Source of the DNA: a virus
DNA: 33,338 nucleotides
Virus record (IMG/VR): IMGVR_UViG_3300036944_000762
Coordinates: 1 to 33,338 of that record
Direction: 5' to 3' (one strand)
Shown one piece after another: positions 17,580 to 25,414 of this stretch. How positions within the stretch are numbered: position 1 is the first letter of the stretch; the number at the start of each line of letters is the position of its first letter. The notes under the pieces are model-generated. The model worked only from the letters and a program-made list of their open reading frames with translations, had not been told where the DNA came from and did not search any database. The position numbers and the translations under genes are program-made.

Positions 17580-20500
17580 TGCGCCACACAGCCGCCCAGC
17601 CCATTGACCGCCTTGCGCGTTTGGTGGTCACGCCGCACCCGCTCACACTGCATGGACAAACCAGTGTGGCCGTGATGATGGCCGATGGCGAAAGCCTCGC
17701 CTCCGTGCTGTTCAGCGCGGGTGTGGATGATGGTTGGATTGTTGAGCTCGATGGCTGCCAAGTGCCTGCGCTCATGTGGGGGCGCACGCGCGTCAAGCAT
17801 GGGGTGGTGATTGAGTGTCGGCGGGCGGTGCATGACAACGACACCCTGCGTATTGCGGCGACCATTGCGTTGTTTGTTTTTGCGCCAGAGGTGGCAATAT
17901 ATTTCAACCAAACCGGTACAACAGCTGCATTGATTACGGCTGGTGTTGTTGTGGCTGGCTCAATGATTATCAACAAGGTGCTGCCGCCAAGCCTGCCATC
18001 AATGATGCAAGCGGCCAGCAATGATTCCATTCCCACCTACAGCCTAAGCGGTGGCCGCAACAGCTCACGCCTGTGGGAGCCCATGAGCTTGGTGTTGGGC
18101 CAGCCCTATGTGGTGCCAGACTTGGCTGGCCAGCCTTGGACTTATTTCAGCGGCGAAGACCAATACCTCACCCAAGTGTTCCACGGCGGCATCAACCTGC
18201 AAAAAGTGGACACCCTACGCATTGGTCAAACCCTGCTCAGCGCCTATGAGGGGGTGACCGTTCGCGCCAAGGGCCTGCCAGAAACATCGTGGCCATCCGA
18301 CTTGCCAGCTAACAGTGTGGATACCATTGCAGGTGCTTTGCTTGATACGCCCAACGGCACAGGCACATCCAGCTGGGTGGTGCGCACCACCAGCACAGAC
18401 ACCACCAAAATTGGCATTGACCTTGAGATGTCGCTGTTTGCTGTCAACTCAAGCTCAGGCGCGTATGAGTCACGCGCGGTTGACCTAGAGGTGGAGTATG
18501 CCGTGGCTGGCTCTGGTGTGTGGTTAGGTGTGCCCACAGGGGCGACTTACCAAGAGCAATACCAAAGCGGGACAACTATCGAATATAACGACGCAGGTGA
18601 AGGTTTAGTTTTGCCATACGAGGTTCCTGTTTATTCGTGGAGAACTGTTCTTTACCCAAATGGCAAGCCCATCTACAGAAATGCCAGCACAAAACCTCTG
18701 CGCATCGGCATCACCATGGATGTGGCCAAGGGCCAATATGACGTGCGCCTGCGCAAGGTTACCAAAAACGAAACATCCACCACGGCATCCAATGTGGTCA
18801 CGTGGACGCAGCTCAAGTCGTTCCAGCCTGACCTCGCCACTTACCCCGGCCAATCGTTGGTGGCACTCACCATCAAAGCCAGTGGCCAGCTGACGGGTAG
18901 CCTTGACCAGTTTAACTGGATGGCTACCGCGCGGCCCATGCCCTACTGGAACGGAAGCGCATGGACCACGGCCACCACCAAGGCCAACGGCCTGAGCAAC
19001 CCTAGCGCCCAAATATTGCAGCTGGCCCGTGGCATCTACGATGAAAACAGCAAGCTCATTGCGGGCTTGGGCTGGGCTGATTCACGCATCGACATCGATT
19101 CGCTCAAAGCGTTCATGGTGTGGTGCGCGGCCAAGGGTTTCAAGTTTGATGCGGTCATCCAGCAAACCATGAGCATTGGCGACTTGCTTGAGGCCATTGC
19201 CTACGCAGGTATGGGCTCGATCAGCTGGGCCGGTGGCAAGCTGGGTGTGCAGTGGGTGGCAGATGATGCGCCTGTCGAGGGCGTCATCAACATGGGCAAT
19301 ATCAAGGCCCGATCATTCAGCGTGGCCTATGCCGCTGGCGACCGTGCTGACGAAATCGAATATGGCTTTTTTGATGAAGATGCCAACCACCAGTGGAACA
19401 GCCTGCGCGTGCAAAGCCCAGCGGTGTCTGTGCCCACTAATACGGCACGGCTGTCCAACATGGGCATCACCAGCGAGGCGCATGCTGCCATTTTGGCGCG
19501 TCATGCCATGGCACAAAACATCTACATGGGCAAGTCGATCACGTTCGACCAAGACCTTGAATTTTTAACCTACAAGCGCGGCACGGTGCTGGCACTCAGC
19601 CACGACATGACGCAATGGGGCTACAGCGGGCGCGTGCAGAGCGCGGTCAACGCGTCTGGCACGGTCACACTTACCTTGGATGACTCCATCCCTGCACCCG
19701 CATCGGGCAGTGCCTACATCGGTCTGCGCTTGGTGGGTGAGTCGCAATACCGAATTTTTACGGTGGCCGCATTCACAGGCAGCGCACGCGCCGTGACGCT
19801 GGTGGGCACATGGCCAAGTGGTGTGCCTTTGCCCGGTGCAAACGGTCAGCCCATGGACGCGCTTTGGATTTACGACTTCAAGGCCACACCTGGCCAAAAA
19901 GTGGTGGTCACCAAAATTGAGCCGTCCGACAACCAAGGCGGGGCCAAGGTCACCGTCACGCCGCTGCCTGATGAGTTTTGGTCTTATGTGCTGAATGGTG
20001 CATACACGCCGCCGCCAAACCGAAGCCTGATTAAGCTGCCCACCGTCACCAGTGCGCTGGTGCGCGAGGTGTTGAAGCGCCAAGGTAACACCTTCTCCAC
20101 CGACCTGACTGTGCAGTTTGAGTTGGATGCCAAAGCAGACCACACGCAGGTGTGGGGCTCCATCGGTGGTGCGCCATTGGAATTGCTTGGCACGACAACG
20201 GGCGCGTCATTCACATGGCTTGGCGGATTGGATGAAACTTGGAATTTAGAGCTCATCCCATTTGGCGACTTGAACATGCGCGGCACATCGCGCCGTGTCA
20301 GCTACACCGTGACGGGCCTGCGCAGCAAGCCTGATGATGTGGTGAATTTTTCTGTGGATGGCTCGACCCTGAGCTGGTCGCCTGTTACCAACGTGGACTT
20401 GGCGGGTTACATCATCAAGTTCAACTACGGCCAAAACACTTGGTGGGGCAACGCCACGGCGCTGCACTCGGGCGTGGTGACAGAGATGCCGTATGCCTTG

Positions 20501-21331
20501 GTCAATCGACCATCTGGCTTGGTGACGCTGCTGATTAAAGCGGTAGACACCACAGGCAACGAAAGCGAAAACGCCGCCGTCATCACCATGAACTTGGGCG
20601 ACACCATTGTGGACAACCTGCTGCTGGAGTGGCCGCAGCATACCGCGTGGACGGGCACAAAAACCAATGCGTCGGTGTCGTCTGGCCAGCTGGTGGCCAG
20701 CACAAGTGATTTGTTTTATGGCCAAGACGATCAGCCGTTTTATGGCAGCGACACAGCGCTGTTTTATGACGCGTCGGCATCCAAGCCCATGGGTTATGAG
20801 TTTTCAGTCACACCGCCAAGCGAAGGGCTGCTCAAGCTCGTTTATTCGTTTGAGTGCTCTAACTATTTGATCGAATACAAGCGCAACAGCAACGACGCGT
20901 TTTATGACGCAAACGCCGATTATTTTTACATCCCAGACGGCGCTTTGTTTTATGGCAACGACACCGGCTGGCTGGTGTGGCCAGGCGAGTTGAATGTGGA
21001 CGCCGCCGTTGGCGAGATTCAATTTCGCATAACTACCAACGGCGGTGTGGGCGTGGATAAGCTCATTACCTTGTCAGCGGTGCTAGATGTGCCGGACATC
21101 ACTATTCGATTAGACGATGTGGCCATCGCCAGCACTGGCACACGCTTGACACTTGGCCAAACGGTTCACGCTGTGAAAAACGTGCAGATCACAGTGCAGT
21201 CAGAGGGGCACGGCGGCATCACAGCGCTGGTGCTCGACAAAAACGCGACGCTTGGGCCTTTGGTGCAAGTTGTCAATTCATCCGCAACACCCGTCATCGG
21301 CAAAGTTGACGTGGTCATTCAGGCTTACTAA
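17570..21331 (+). CDS. Tail tip attachment/host specificity protein, J-like
   Basis: The 1253-residue protein (ATG 17570, GAAGG 9 nt upstream) starts with an approximately 90-residue beta domain resembling a gpI-type module, followed by a hydrophobic stretch (TAALITAGVVVAGSMIINKVLPPSLP, about 115-140) usual for gpI and J proteins. Thus I- and J-like functions appear fused. The body contains phage tip-attachment domains (AVTVRAKGLPE, AYAAGDRADEIEYGFFDED, and a fibronectin-like section near 830-1010). Around 1045-1130 lie repeated FYGxD motifs. The C-terminal part probably contacts the host receptor. An in-frame start at 17537 lies inside the previous gene and has a weaker context. Confidence 0.9.
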   Translation: MEIMRHTAAQPIDRLARLVVTPHPLTLHGQTSVAVMMADGESLASVLFSAGVDDGWIVELDGCQVPALMWGRTRVKHGVVIECRRAVHDNDTLRIAATIALFVFAPEVAIYFNQTGTTAALITAGVVVAGSMIINKVLPPSLPSMMQAASNDSIPTYSLSGGRNSSRLWEPMSLVLGQPYVVPDLAGQPWTYFSGEDQYLTQVFHGGINLQKVDTLRIGQTLLSAYEGVTVRAKGLPETSWPSDLPANSVDTIAGALLDTPNGTGTSSWVVRTTSTDTTKIGIDLEMSLFAVNSSSGAYESRAVDLEVEYAVAGSGVWLGVPTGATYQEQYQSGTTIEYNDAGEGLVLPYEVPVYSWRTVLYPNGKPIYRNASTKPLRIGITMDVAKGQYDVRLRKVTKNETSTTASNVVTWTQLKSFQPDLATYPGQSLVALTIKASGQLTGSLDQFNWMATARPMPYWNGSAWTTATTKANGLSNPSAQILQLARGIYDENSKLIAGLGWADSRIDIDSLKAFMVWCAAKGFKFDAVIQQTMSIGDLLEAIAYAGMGSISWAGGKLGVQWVADDAPVEGVINMGNIKARSFSVAYAAGDRADEIEYGFFDEDANHQWNSLRVQSPAVSVPTNTARLSNMGITSEAHAAILARHAMAQNIYMGKSITFDQDLEFLTYKRGTVLALSHDMTQWGYSGRVQSAVNASGTVTLTLDDSIPAPASGSAYIGLRLVGESQYRIFTVAAFTGSARAVTLVGTWPSGVPLPGANGQPMDALWIYDFKATPGQKVVVTKIEPSDNQGGAKVTVTPLPDEFWSYVLNGAYTPPPNRSLIKLPTVTSALVREVLKRQGNTFSTDLTVQFELDAKADHTQVWGSIGGAPLELLGTTTGASFTWLGGLDETWNLELIPFGDLNMRGTSRRVSYTVTGLRSKPDDVVNFSVDGSTLSWSPVTNVDLAGYIIKFNYGQNTWWGNATALHSGVVTEMPYALVNRPSGLVTLLIKAVDTTGNESENAAVITMNLGDTIVDNLLLEWPQHTAWTGTKTNASVSSGQLVASTSDLFYGQDDQPFYGSDTALFYDASASKPMGYEFSVTPPSEGLLKLVYSFECSNYLIEYKRNSNDAFYDANADYFYIPDGALFYGNDTGWLVWPGELNVDAAVGEIQFRITTNGGVGVDKLITLSAVLDVPDITIRLDDVAIASTGTRLTLGQTVHAVKNVQITVQSEGHGGITALVLDKNATLGPLVQVVNSSATPVIGKVDVVIQAY

Positions 21332-21343
21332 GAGGAAAAGAAA

Positions 21344-21835
21344 ATGGCAACACCACCCACCAGAAATGAAATAGCTGGCACACCCACCAACGCAGAGGCC
21401 AAAGCTGGTTTTGGCAAGTTGTGGGATTATTTGACGGGGCTTTTGGGGATGACGGGCAACGTGGCAGAGGCGCAGGCTGCTTTGTTTGCTTCTGGCATGG
21501 GTTATCAAGCTGGCTCTGGTGGCACTGTTACTCAGGCAACGTCTAAGTCAACTGCTGTTACGTTGAATAAGCCTAGTGGTCAAATCACGATGAACAACGC
21601 GGCTTTGGCTTCCGGCGCTATTGTTCAATTTAACGTGACTAACTCATTAGCGAGCATTGGTGATGTACTGGTCTTAACCTTGGGATCTGGATCATTCACA
21701 AACTATGCTTATAACTTGTGGGCAAATATCCAAACGGCTGGAGGCTTCACAATATCTGTAAAGAATATTGATTCCGTGTCTCGTTCAGAGGCGGTAGTTA
21801 TAAATTACACCATCGTCAAAGGTGCATCATCATGA
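21344..21835 (+). CDS. Small tail fibre-associated protein
   Basis: 163 residues: a helical N-terminus (EAKAGFGKLWDYLTGLLG) and a beta-rich C-terminal domain (AVTLNKPSGQITMNNAALASGAIVQFNVTNS) also found at the end of phage tail fibres. It begins 12 nt after the J-like gene with a strong GAGGA site. It probably forms a short fibre or receptor-binding tip attached to the J-like protein. Base composition becomes more AT-rich from about 21,600, as is common for exchangeable adhesin genes. Confidence 0.75.
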   Translation: MATPPTRNEIAGTPTNAEAKAGFGKLWDYLTGLLGMTGNVAEAQAALFASGMGYQAGSGGTVTQATSKSTAVTLNKPSGQITMNNAALASGAIVQFNVTNSLASIGDVLVLTLGSGSFTNYAYNLWANIQTAGGFTISVKNIDSVSRSEAVVINYTIVKGASS

Positions 21836-22296
21836 TCTTGAAACAAGTAATCAAATATGACAACGCCGAAGCTATCGAGGCAACGTGGGTTGACAATGAT
21901 GGTGCTGATGTTAAATCCCATGTCTATTCGCCTTCGCAAGTTTCTGACTTCTTAACTGATGTTCCTAATGGTAAGCAGTATTTAGACAAATTTGGCTGGA
22001 CTGCTGAATTCTGCGCTGACTACACTGCCAAAGAGGTTGCTGCGTCTTATGTCAAGCCAGACCTAAAGATGGTCGGCGTTGTGTTTGATGGTGTCATGTG
22101 TTCAGCTACTCGTGATGACCAAAATGGCATCCTCGCCGTCATCGTAGCCTATCAGCTTCAAGGTGAAACGTTCAAGCCTACGGTATTTCAATTTGTAAAT
22201 GGCACACGTTTGACCATCACCAAAGAAAACATCAGGCAGTTCATGGGCAAATGGATGCCGTTCCGTCAGTCGTTCTTTGAGCCGCCAAAATCATAG
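21832..22296 (+). CDS. Uncharacterised tail-end protein, possible fibre assembly or cap protein
   Basis: A 154-residue protein coupled to the previous gene by ATGA. It is AT-richer than the tail genes upstream. A mixed alpha/beta sequence ends with VNGTRLTITKENIRQFMGKWMPFRQSFF, resembling the ends of phage fibre-associated DUF4376-type proteins; this similarity is weak. Last gene of the rightward late operon, convergent with the next minus-strand gene by a 6-nt overlap. No function assigned. Confidence 0.65.
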   Translation: MILKQVIKYDNAEAIEATWVDNDGADVKSHVYSPSQVSDFLTDVPNGKQYLDKFGWTAEFCADYTAKEVAASYVKPDLKMVGVVFDGVMCSATRDDQNGILAVIVAYQLQGETFKPTVFQFVNGTRLTITKENIRQFMGKWMPFRQSFFEPPKS

Positions 22297-22680
22297 CCGC
22301 TGAATCATCTTTGCCAGTTCATACCTCAGCTGGTGAATGATGCTTTCTGACTGCTCAATCGCGCCGCGCTGCATCTTGATTTGGTGCGCGTGGCGTTCTT
22401 GATCTTGCAGGTGTGCAATTTTCTGCGCCTTAAATTGCAATAGCTTGATGATCTTCGCGCCAATGGTCCGGCGCTGTGATTGATCGCGGCGCGTGCTTTT
22501 CCTGTTGGACGGGTACGTATAGATGTTTGCCATGTTCATGGCCTCCGTGGGTGCTTTGATACAGGCCAACACCCAACGCCAATCGGGTGGAAGCTCGGGC
22601 GCGTTGGCGTTCTGGCGCACCCTTCGGGACCAGTGGGCTTGTGGCCCCACACCCGAGCCGCCAGTTTTATTGGACGCCAT
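22291..22680 (-). CDS. Unknown basic coiled-coil protein, possible lysogenic-conversion gene
   Basis: From ATG 22680 the product has 129 residues; a GTG at 22692 would add four. The first half is Gly/Pro/Trp-rich (PELPPDWRWVLACIKAP), then a basic patch (NRKSTRRDQSQRR) and a long helix likely to form a coiled coil (KIIKLLQFKAQKIAHLQDQERHAHQ to the end). It is transcribed opposite to the tail genes, overlapping the last one tail to tail by 6 nt. A well-spaced promoter (TTTACA-17-TATATT) lies just upstream. No strong ribosome site is seen. An independent gene between tail genes and attP is the usual site of moron or superinfection-exclusion genes. Not recognised. Confidence 0.6.
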   Translation of the reverse strand: MASNKTGGSGVGPQAHWSRRVRQNANAPELPPDWRWVLACIKAPTEAMNMANIYTYPSNRKSTRRDQSQRRTIGAKIIKLLQFKAQKIAHLQDQERHAHQIKMQRGAIEQSESIIHQLRYELAKMIQRL

Positions 22681-22711
22681 CGCAGTCAGCACAAAACAAG
22701 TGCTGGTTAAA

Positions 22712-22740
22712 AATATACACCAAATGGCGTATTGTGTAAA
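22712..22740 (-). promoter_or_regulatory. Promoter for the convergent minus-strand gene
   Basis: On the minus strand TTTACA (22740-22735) and TATATT (22717-22712) are separated by exactly 17 nt and match sigma70 boxes 5 of 6 each. Transcription would begin near 22705. The leader contains a 6-bp hairpin (CAGCAC/GTGCTG) just before the coding region. Confidence 0.6.
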
Positions 22741-22752
22741 TTAAAGTATTAC

Positions 22753-22772
22753 AAATTACAAGCGTGTAATTT
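22753..22772. repeat. Perfect 8-bp inverted repeat near attP
   Basis: AAATTACA-agcg-TGTAATTT, preceded by a direct repeat of ATTACAA. It lies just outside the arm-type repeats and may be a recombination-protein site or a weak AT-rich terminator; function unknown. Confidence 0.5.
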
Positions 22773-22778
22773 TTCGAA

Positions 22779-22818
22779 ACTACTGGATATTAGACAGTGT
22801 CTAATAAAACGTCTAATA
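22779..22818. repeat. Cluster of putative integrase arm-type sites (left of core)
   Basis: The 18-mer ACTACTGGATATTAGACA (22779-22796) also occurs at 23033-23050. Its end forms a perfect inverted repeat TATTAGACA-g-TGTCTAATA (22788-22806), and a further GTCTAATA occurs at 22811-22818, 12 nt from the previous copy. Several copies of one short motif around an att core fit arm-type sites bound by the integrase N-terminal domain. Confidence 0.65.
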
Positions 22819-22828
22819 AGCAGGCAAA

Positions 22829-22858
22829 GAAAAAGGGCCTTGCATCGCTGCAAGGCCC
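22829..22858 (-). terminator. Intrinsic terminator downstream of the tRNA-like segment
   Basis: On the minus strand a perfect 10-bp stem (GGGCCTTGCA with TGCAAGGCCC) closes a GCGA loop and is followed by TTTTTC. It could end integrase-operon transcripts, and after integration it would serve as terminator of the host tRNA-Asn. Confidence 0.88.
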
Positions 22859-23050
22859 GTATTCATTGGCTCCTCGACCTGGGCTCGAACCAGGGACCTA
22901 CGGATTAACAGTCCGGCCTCTAAACAACCATCTAGGCCGCATAAACATTGAGTTTTTATACTTTGTATGTCTTTTAAAACCATACGAAACAGGACATTTT
23001 TGCCACGCATTTATGCGGTTTGTCGATCTTGGACTACTGGATATTAGACA
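22859..23050. other. attP region (core in tRNA-Asn 3' half, right-hand arm site)
   Basis: The core (tRNA-like identity from about 22915 down to 22867) is flanked by arm-type repeats on both sides, 22779-22818 and 23033-23050. Between core and integrase lie a 9-bp inverted pair CCGCATAAA (22937-22945) and TTTATGCGG (23010-23018), and an AT-rich spacer suited to bending proteins. The right-hand arm repeat encodes the final SNIQ-stop of the integrase. Phage genes continue on both sides, so the site is uncut. The roughly 340 nt from 22693 to 23033 contains no other supported gene. Confidence 0.8.
22867..22940 (-). tRNA. tRNA-Asn(GTT) 3'-half-like segment in attP, probably not functional
   Basis: Read on the minus strand it holds a tRNA-Asn anticodon loop CTGTTAA, anticodon stem half TCCGT, variable loop AGGTC, a perfect T arm (CCTGG-TTCGAGC-CCAGG) and the acceptor 3' strand TCGAGGA-G-CCA. 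The 5' half does not fit: no TCCTCGA-like acceptor strand exists, and the anticodon stem has one mismatch (C opposite T). It is therefore best read as the phage-carried 3' half that rebuilds the host tRNA on integration. Confidence 0.7.
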
Positions 23051-24146
23051 TGGCCACAGCGTTGGCGATGGCTGTCTCTTGCCAGCGTTGCTTAACGTAA
23101 ATCTCGGTTGTGCTCTTGTCTTCGTGACCACAGAGGTGTTGGATTTGCTCGATGGGTGTGCCTTCTTGCCACATGTCTGTCGCGCCCTTGCCCTTGAGGT
23201 CACGAAAGCCAAAGCTCTGAATGAGCGGCAGGCCTCTCTTTGATCGATCTGTGTTTGCCTTCTTGAACGCTCTGCGCAGCATGGCGCTCAGGCCGTCATA
23301 GGTATAGGCGCTGCCATCGCGTGTGCGAATGAGTGGCTGGTGCAGCTTGGGCACATCGCCCAAGTTGTCACGAATCATTTTGTCAAGCGCGGGAGCAATA
23401 GCGATCTTCATGCGCTTGCCTGTCTTACCTTGCTTGAATTGCAGTTTGCGTTGACCGCCTTCGGTCAGCAATATGTCTGTGGTCCAGCCGATGATGTCGC
23501 TCTCGGGGCGTTGCAGTGTTCGGTAGGTGAGCTCCATCATCATGCGCACCGACGGGTGGGCAACTGCCCAAATGTCTTGGTAGTCTTCATGCGACACGTA
23601 GCGGTCACGCTTAGTTTCAGCGTTGCGTTTGATGCCGCTGGCACGTAGGCACGGGTTCACCACTAGCCCTTGCACTTTGCCTGTGCGAATTAGCCAGCTC
23701 ATGCAGCTGCTGAGCGCGGCTTTTTCTCTGTTGGCGGGCACTGGCCTGCCTAGTTCTGCATTCACATCTAGAAAGGCTTGCACGTTCGATGGTTCGACAT
23801 CGAGCGGCGTCATGGGTGGTGCAAAGAATTGGCGTAGTGCGCCTGGCTTTTTGTCAGTGCCTTTGATGGCTGATGTGTAGTCTTCAAGCGTGCGCTGAGC
23901 AAGTGAGCCAGTATCTACCCTATGTTGGCAGTCCACAAGGAACATGTCGAGCCAGTACACCATGGTGCCAAACTGTCCGTCTGGGTCGTTGTAGAGGCGG
24001 GCGCGTTGATTCGATTCTTCTAGGTCTACACCTAGTCGCTCCCATTTACCTGTGCGGTGGACGTAATAAAACGCCGCGTGCTTGATGTAAACACGGGGCT
24101 CAAGGCCAGAGTTTGTTGATTTGCGCTTGCGTCCCACGGGCTGCAT
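23034..24146 (-). CDS. int: Tyrosine recombinase integrase
   Basis: A 370-residue integrase with an N-terminal arm-binding/core-binding region (SAM-like around 60-160) and a C-terminal catalytic domain. Probable active residues are Arg213 (LQRPESD), Lys241 (QGKTGK), His341 (LCGHED) and the nucleophile Tyr350 (TTEIYVK). The usual HxxR box reads R315-D-L-K318, so both positions are changed; similar DLKGKGATD forms seem to occur in a betaproteobacterial phage subfamily, from memory. It integrates the phage at tRNA-Asn, given the attP immediately downstream. It is the last gene of the leftward operon, starting 2 nt after the stop of the DUF4224 gene begins to clear (one base gap). Confidence 0.93.
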   Translation of the reverse strand: MQPVGRKRKSTNSGLEPRVYIKHAAFYYVHRTGKWERLGVDLEESNQRARLYNDPDGQFGTMVYWLDMFLVDCQHRVDTGSLAQRTLEDYTSAIKGTDKKPGALRQFFAPPMTPLDVEPSNVQAFLDVNAELGRPVPANREKAALSSCMSWLIRTGKVQGLVVNPCLRASGIKRNAETKRDRYVSHEDYQDIWAVAHPSVRMMMELTYRTLQRPESDIIGWTTDILLTEGGQRKLQFKQGKTGKRMKIAIAPALDKMIRDNLGDVPKLHQPLIRTRDGSAYTYDGLSAMLRRAFKKANTDRSKRGLPLIQSFGFRDLKGKGATDMWQEGTPIEQIQHLCGHEDKSTTEIYVKQRWQETAIANAVAMSNIQ

Positions 24147-24147
24147 G

Positions 24148-24411
24148 TTAGGCGGCTTTCAGTGTTTTGCCAAACGCTTGGCGAAACTGAGCAATATTTG
24201 GCACAGCCTTACTTTGGCGGGGTGCTGGTTCATTCATTTGTTGAGCGCCTGAAAGCACTGCTTCGGCGTGCGAGCGCATCACCAATGGACGTCCACTTGG
24301 CTTGCTATGCACAGTTAGGCCCATGGTGCGGAGGTAGCGAATTTTCGCGGCGTTGTTGACAAGGCCTTCGCACAGGTTGTCAATTTCAGGGTCTGTGAGC
24401 CATGGCGTCAT
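24148..24411 (-). CDS. DUF4224 family protein, integrase-linked
   Basis: 87 residues beginning TPWLTDPEIDNLCEGLVNNAAKIRYLRTMGLTVHSKPSGRPLV in short pieces that match DUF4224 (WLTDxEIxxLCxGL, then RYL and GRPLV). Members lie just upstream of phage integrases and are proposed to be DNA-binding directionality or accessory factors; not proven. The stop is one base before the integrase ATG, and the start overlaps the preceding small gene by 4 nt. Confidence 0.85.
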   Translation of the reverse strand: MTPWLTDPEIDNLCEGLVNNAAKIRYLRTMGLTVHSKPSGRPLVMRSHAEAVLSGAQQMNEPAPRQSKAVPNIAQFRQAFGKTLKAA

Positions 24412-24584
24412 GATGCATCACCTTTACTTTTGTTGGTTTTGATCGTGTCGTGTATCTGGTCAAGCTCAGTTAATACAAGAACTAGCAAAAGCCACATGGC
24501 CAATTGCGGCTCCCCGTCACGAATGGATATTGCGCTGTAAAAAATGGTTCCCACGTAAAACAGGCATTGCATTATTTTTTTCAT
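24408..24584 (-). CDS. Small membrane protein (58 residues)
   Basis: A short gene with ATG 24584, GAGGGGTGAG ribosome site, and stop overlapping the DUF4224 start by 4 nt. The product has two hydrophobic stretches (CLFYVGTIFYSAISI and LAMWLLLVLVLTEL) separated by a short charged turn, followed by a Lys-rich tail. Exact ATGA overlaps on both sides make it credible despite its size. It would sit in the inner membrane; function unknown. Confidence 0.72.
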   Translation of the reverse strand: MKKIMQCLFYVGTIFYSAISIRDGEPQLAMWLLLVLVLTELDQIHDTIKTNKSKGDAS

Positions 24585-24925
24585 TGCTCACCCCTCAATT
24601 CATAAGGCCAAGGCCCACGGATGGTTGTGTGTATTGCGCGTGGAGACATTGGCCTCACTAGGTTCACCACTGGCCGCTTGGCTTTGGTGTTGCCCACGTA
24701 TGGCTTTGGCTTGTTGCGCTGCGGTGTGTCTGACCACTTCCACAGGGCGGGGCGCGGGCCTTTGCCGTTGCTCTTTAGCCAATCGGCAATGTAGAAGCCC
24801 TTGTTTTCGTGCAGAACCCGAAACAGGTGCGCGTTGGGCTTACCGGTGCGCTCCATCATTTGCGGGATGGTGAGGCCGTCTGAATGGGCCTCAAGCAGAT
24901 ATTTGAGTTGTTCGCGCACGATCAT
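24581..24925 (-). CDS. Winged-helix-like DNA-binding protein
   Basis: 114 residues. The first 65 (EQLKYLLEAHSDGLTIPQMMERTGKPNAHLFRVLHENKG) look like a winged helix: a helix, a helix-turn-helix with PNAHLFRVL as recognition helix, and a wing ending YIADW...PALWKW. The rest is basic and proline-rich. It may regulate early genes or bind recombination intermediates. Both ends overlap neighbours by 4 nt. Fold reading is by eye only. Confidence 0.75.
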   Translation of the reverse strand: MIVREQLKYLLEAHSDGLTIPQMMERTGKPNAHLFRVLHENKGFYIADWLKSNGKGPRPALWKWSDTPQRNKPKPYVGNTKAKRPVVNLVRPMSPRAIHTTIRGPWPYELRGEQ

Positions 24926-25167
24926 TTGGCGCCTGCCTTGCTGAATGTGTAGTACTGGCGCGGCTCAAGGTTGATGCTGGCTTTCTTTGTTTTTGGAAAG
25001 CTGCTCAACGGCGCGGCTTGCTGCTGGCCAGCTGATTCGCGGGTTTTGCGTGGGCGTGCAGCGGCTTTTTTGCCTTCGGTGATGGCGTGGCTTTCGCGGC
25101 GAAAGTTGGCCATGAACTCGGGCATGTGGGTTTGCACGTATGCGGGGTCAAATGCGTTCATGGTCAT
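24922..25167 (-). CDS. Small basic protein of unknown function
   Basis: From ATG 25167, which has a GGAGGTG ribosome site, the product is 81 residues: a short N-terminal helix (DPAYVQTHMPEFMANFRRES), then a basic, disordered middle (KKAAARPRKTRES) and an INLEPRQYYTF segment. Its start lies within the previous gene (20-nt overlap), the only large overlap in the operon. Not recognised. Confidence 0.65.
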   Translation of the reverse strand: MTMNAFDPAYVQTHMPEFMANFRRESHAITEGKKAAARPRKTRESAGQQQAAPLSSFPKTKKASINLEPRQYYTFSKAGAK

Positions 25168-25414
25168 GATGCACACCTCCAAACAAATCCAACATAGTGA
25201 CTTTGTTGGCTGTTGTCTTTTTATCCTTCTCTGCTGCTTTTTTGGCTTTTAGCTCAGCAGTCAGCACATCCCGTCGAACCAGCGGCTTTTCTGGGTCTTG
25301 CATGTCAATTAAGTATGAATGGCCGTTGTATGAGCATCCGCCGTAATATCGAGCCACACTCAACTGTGTGTTAATCCATCCATAAATCTTTTCTGGTGCG
25401 TTTTTCATAGTCAT
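25148..25414 (-). CDS. Unknown early protein
   Basis: 88 residues with a compact aromatic N-terminal half (EKIYGWINTQLSVARYYGG, then YNGHSYLID) and a Lys/Ala-rich helical C-terminal half (ELKAKKAAEKDKK). ATG 25414 overlaps the upstream stop by 4 nt. No family recognised. Confidence 0.65.
   Translation of the reverse strand: MTMKNAPEKIYGWINTQLSVARYYGGCSYNGHSYLIDMQDPEKPLVRRDVLTAELKAKKAAEKDKKTTANKVTMLDLFGGVHHDHERI

Noticed and set aside
22867-22940. Complete functional phage tRNA-Asn gene
   Set aside because: No 5' acceptor strand pairs with the 3' TCGAGGA, and the anticodon stem has a mismatch, so it is read as an att core.
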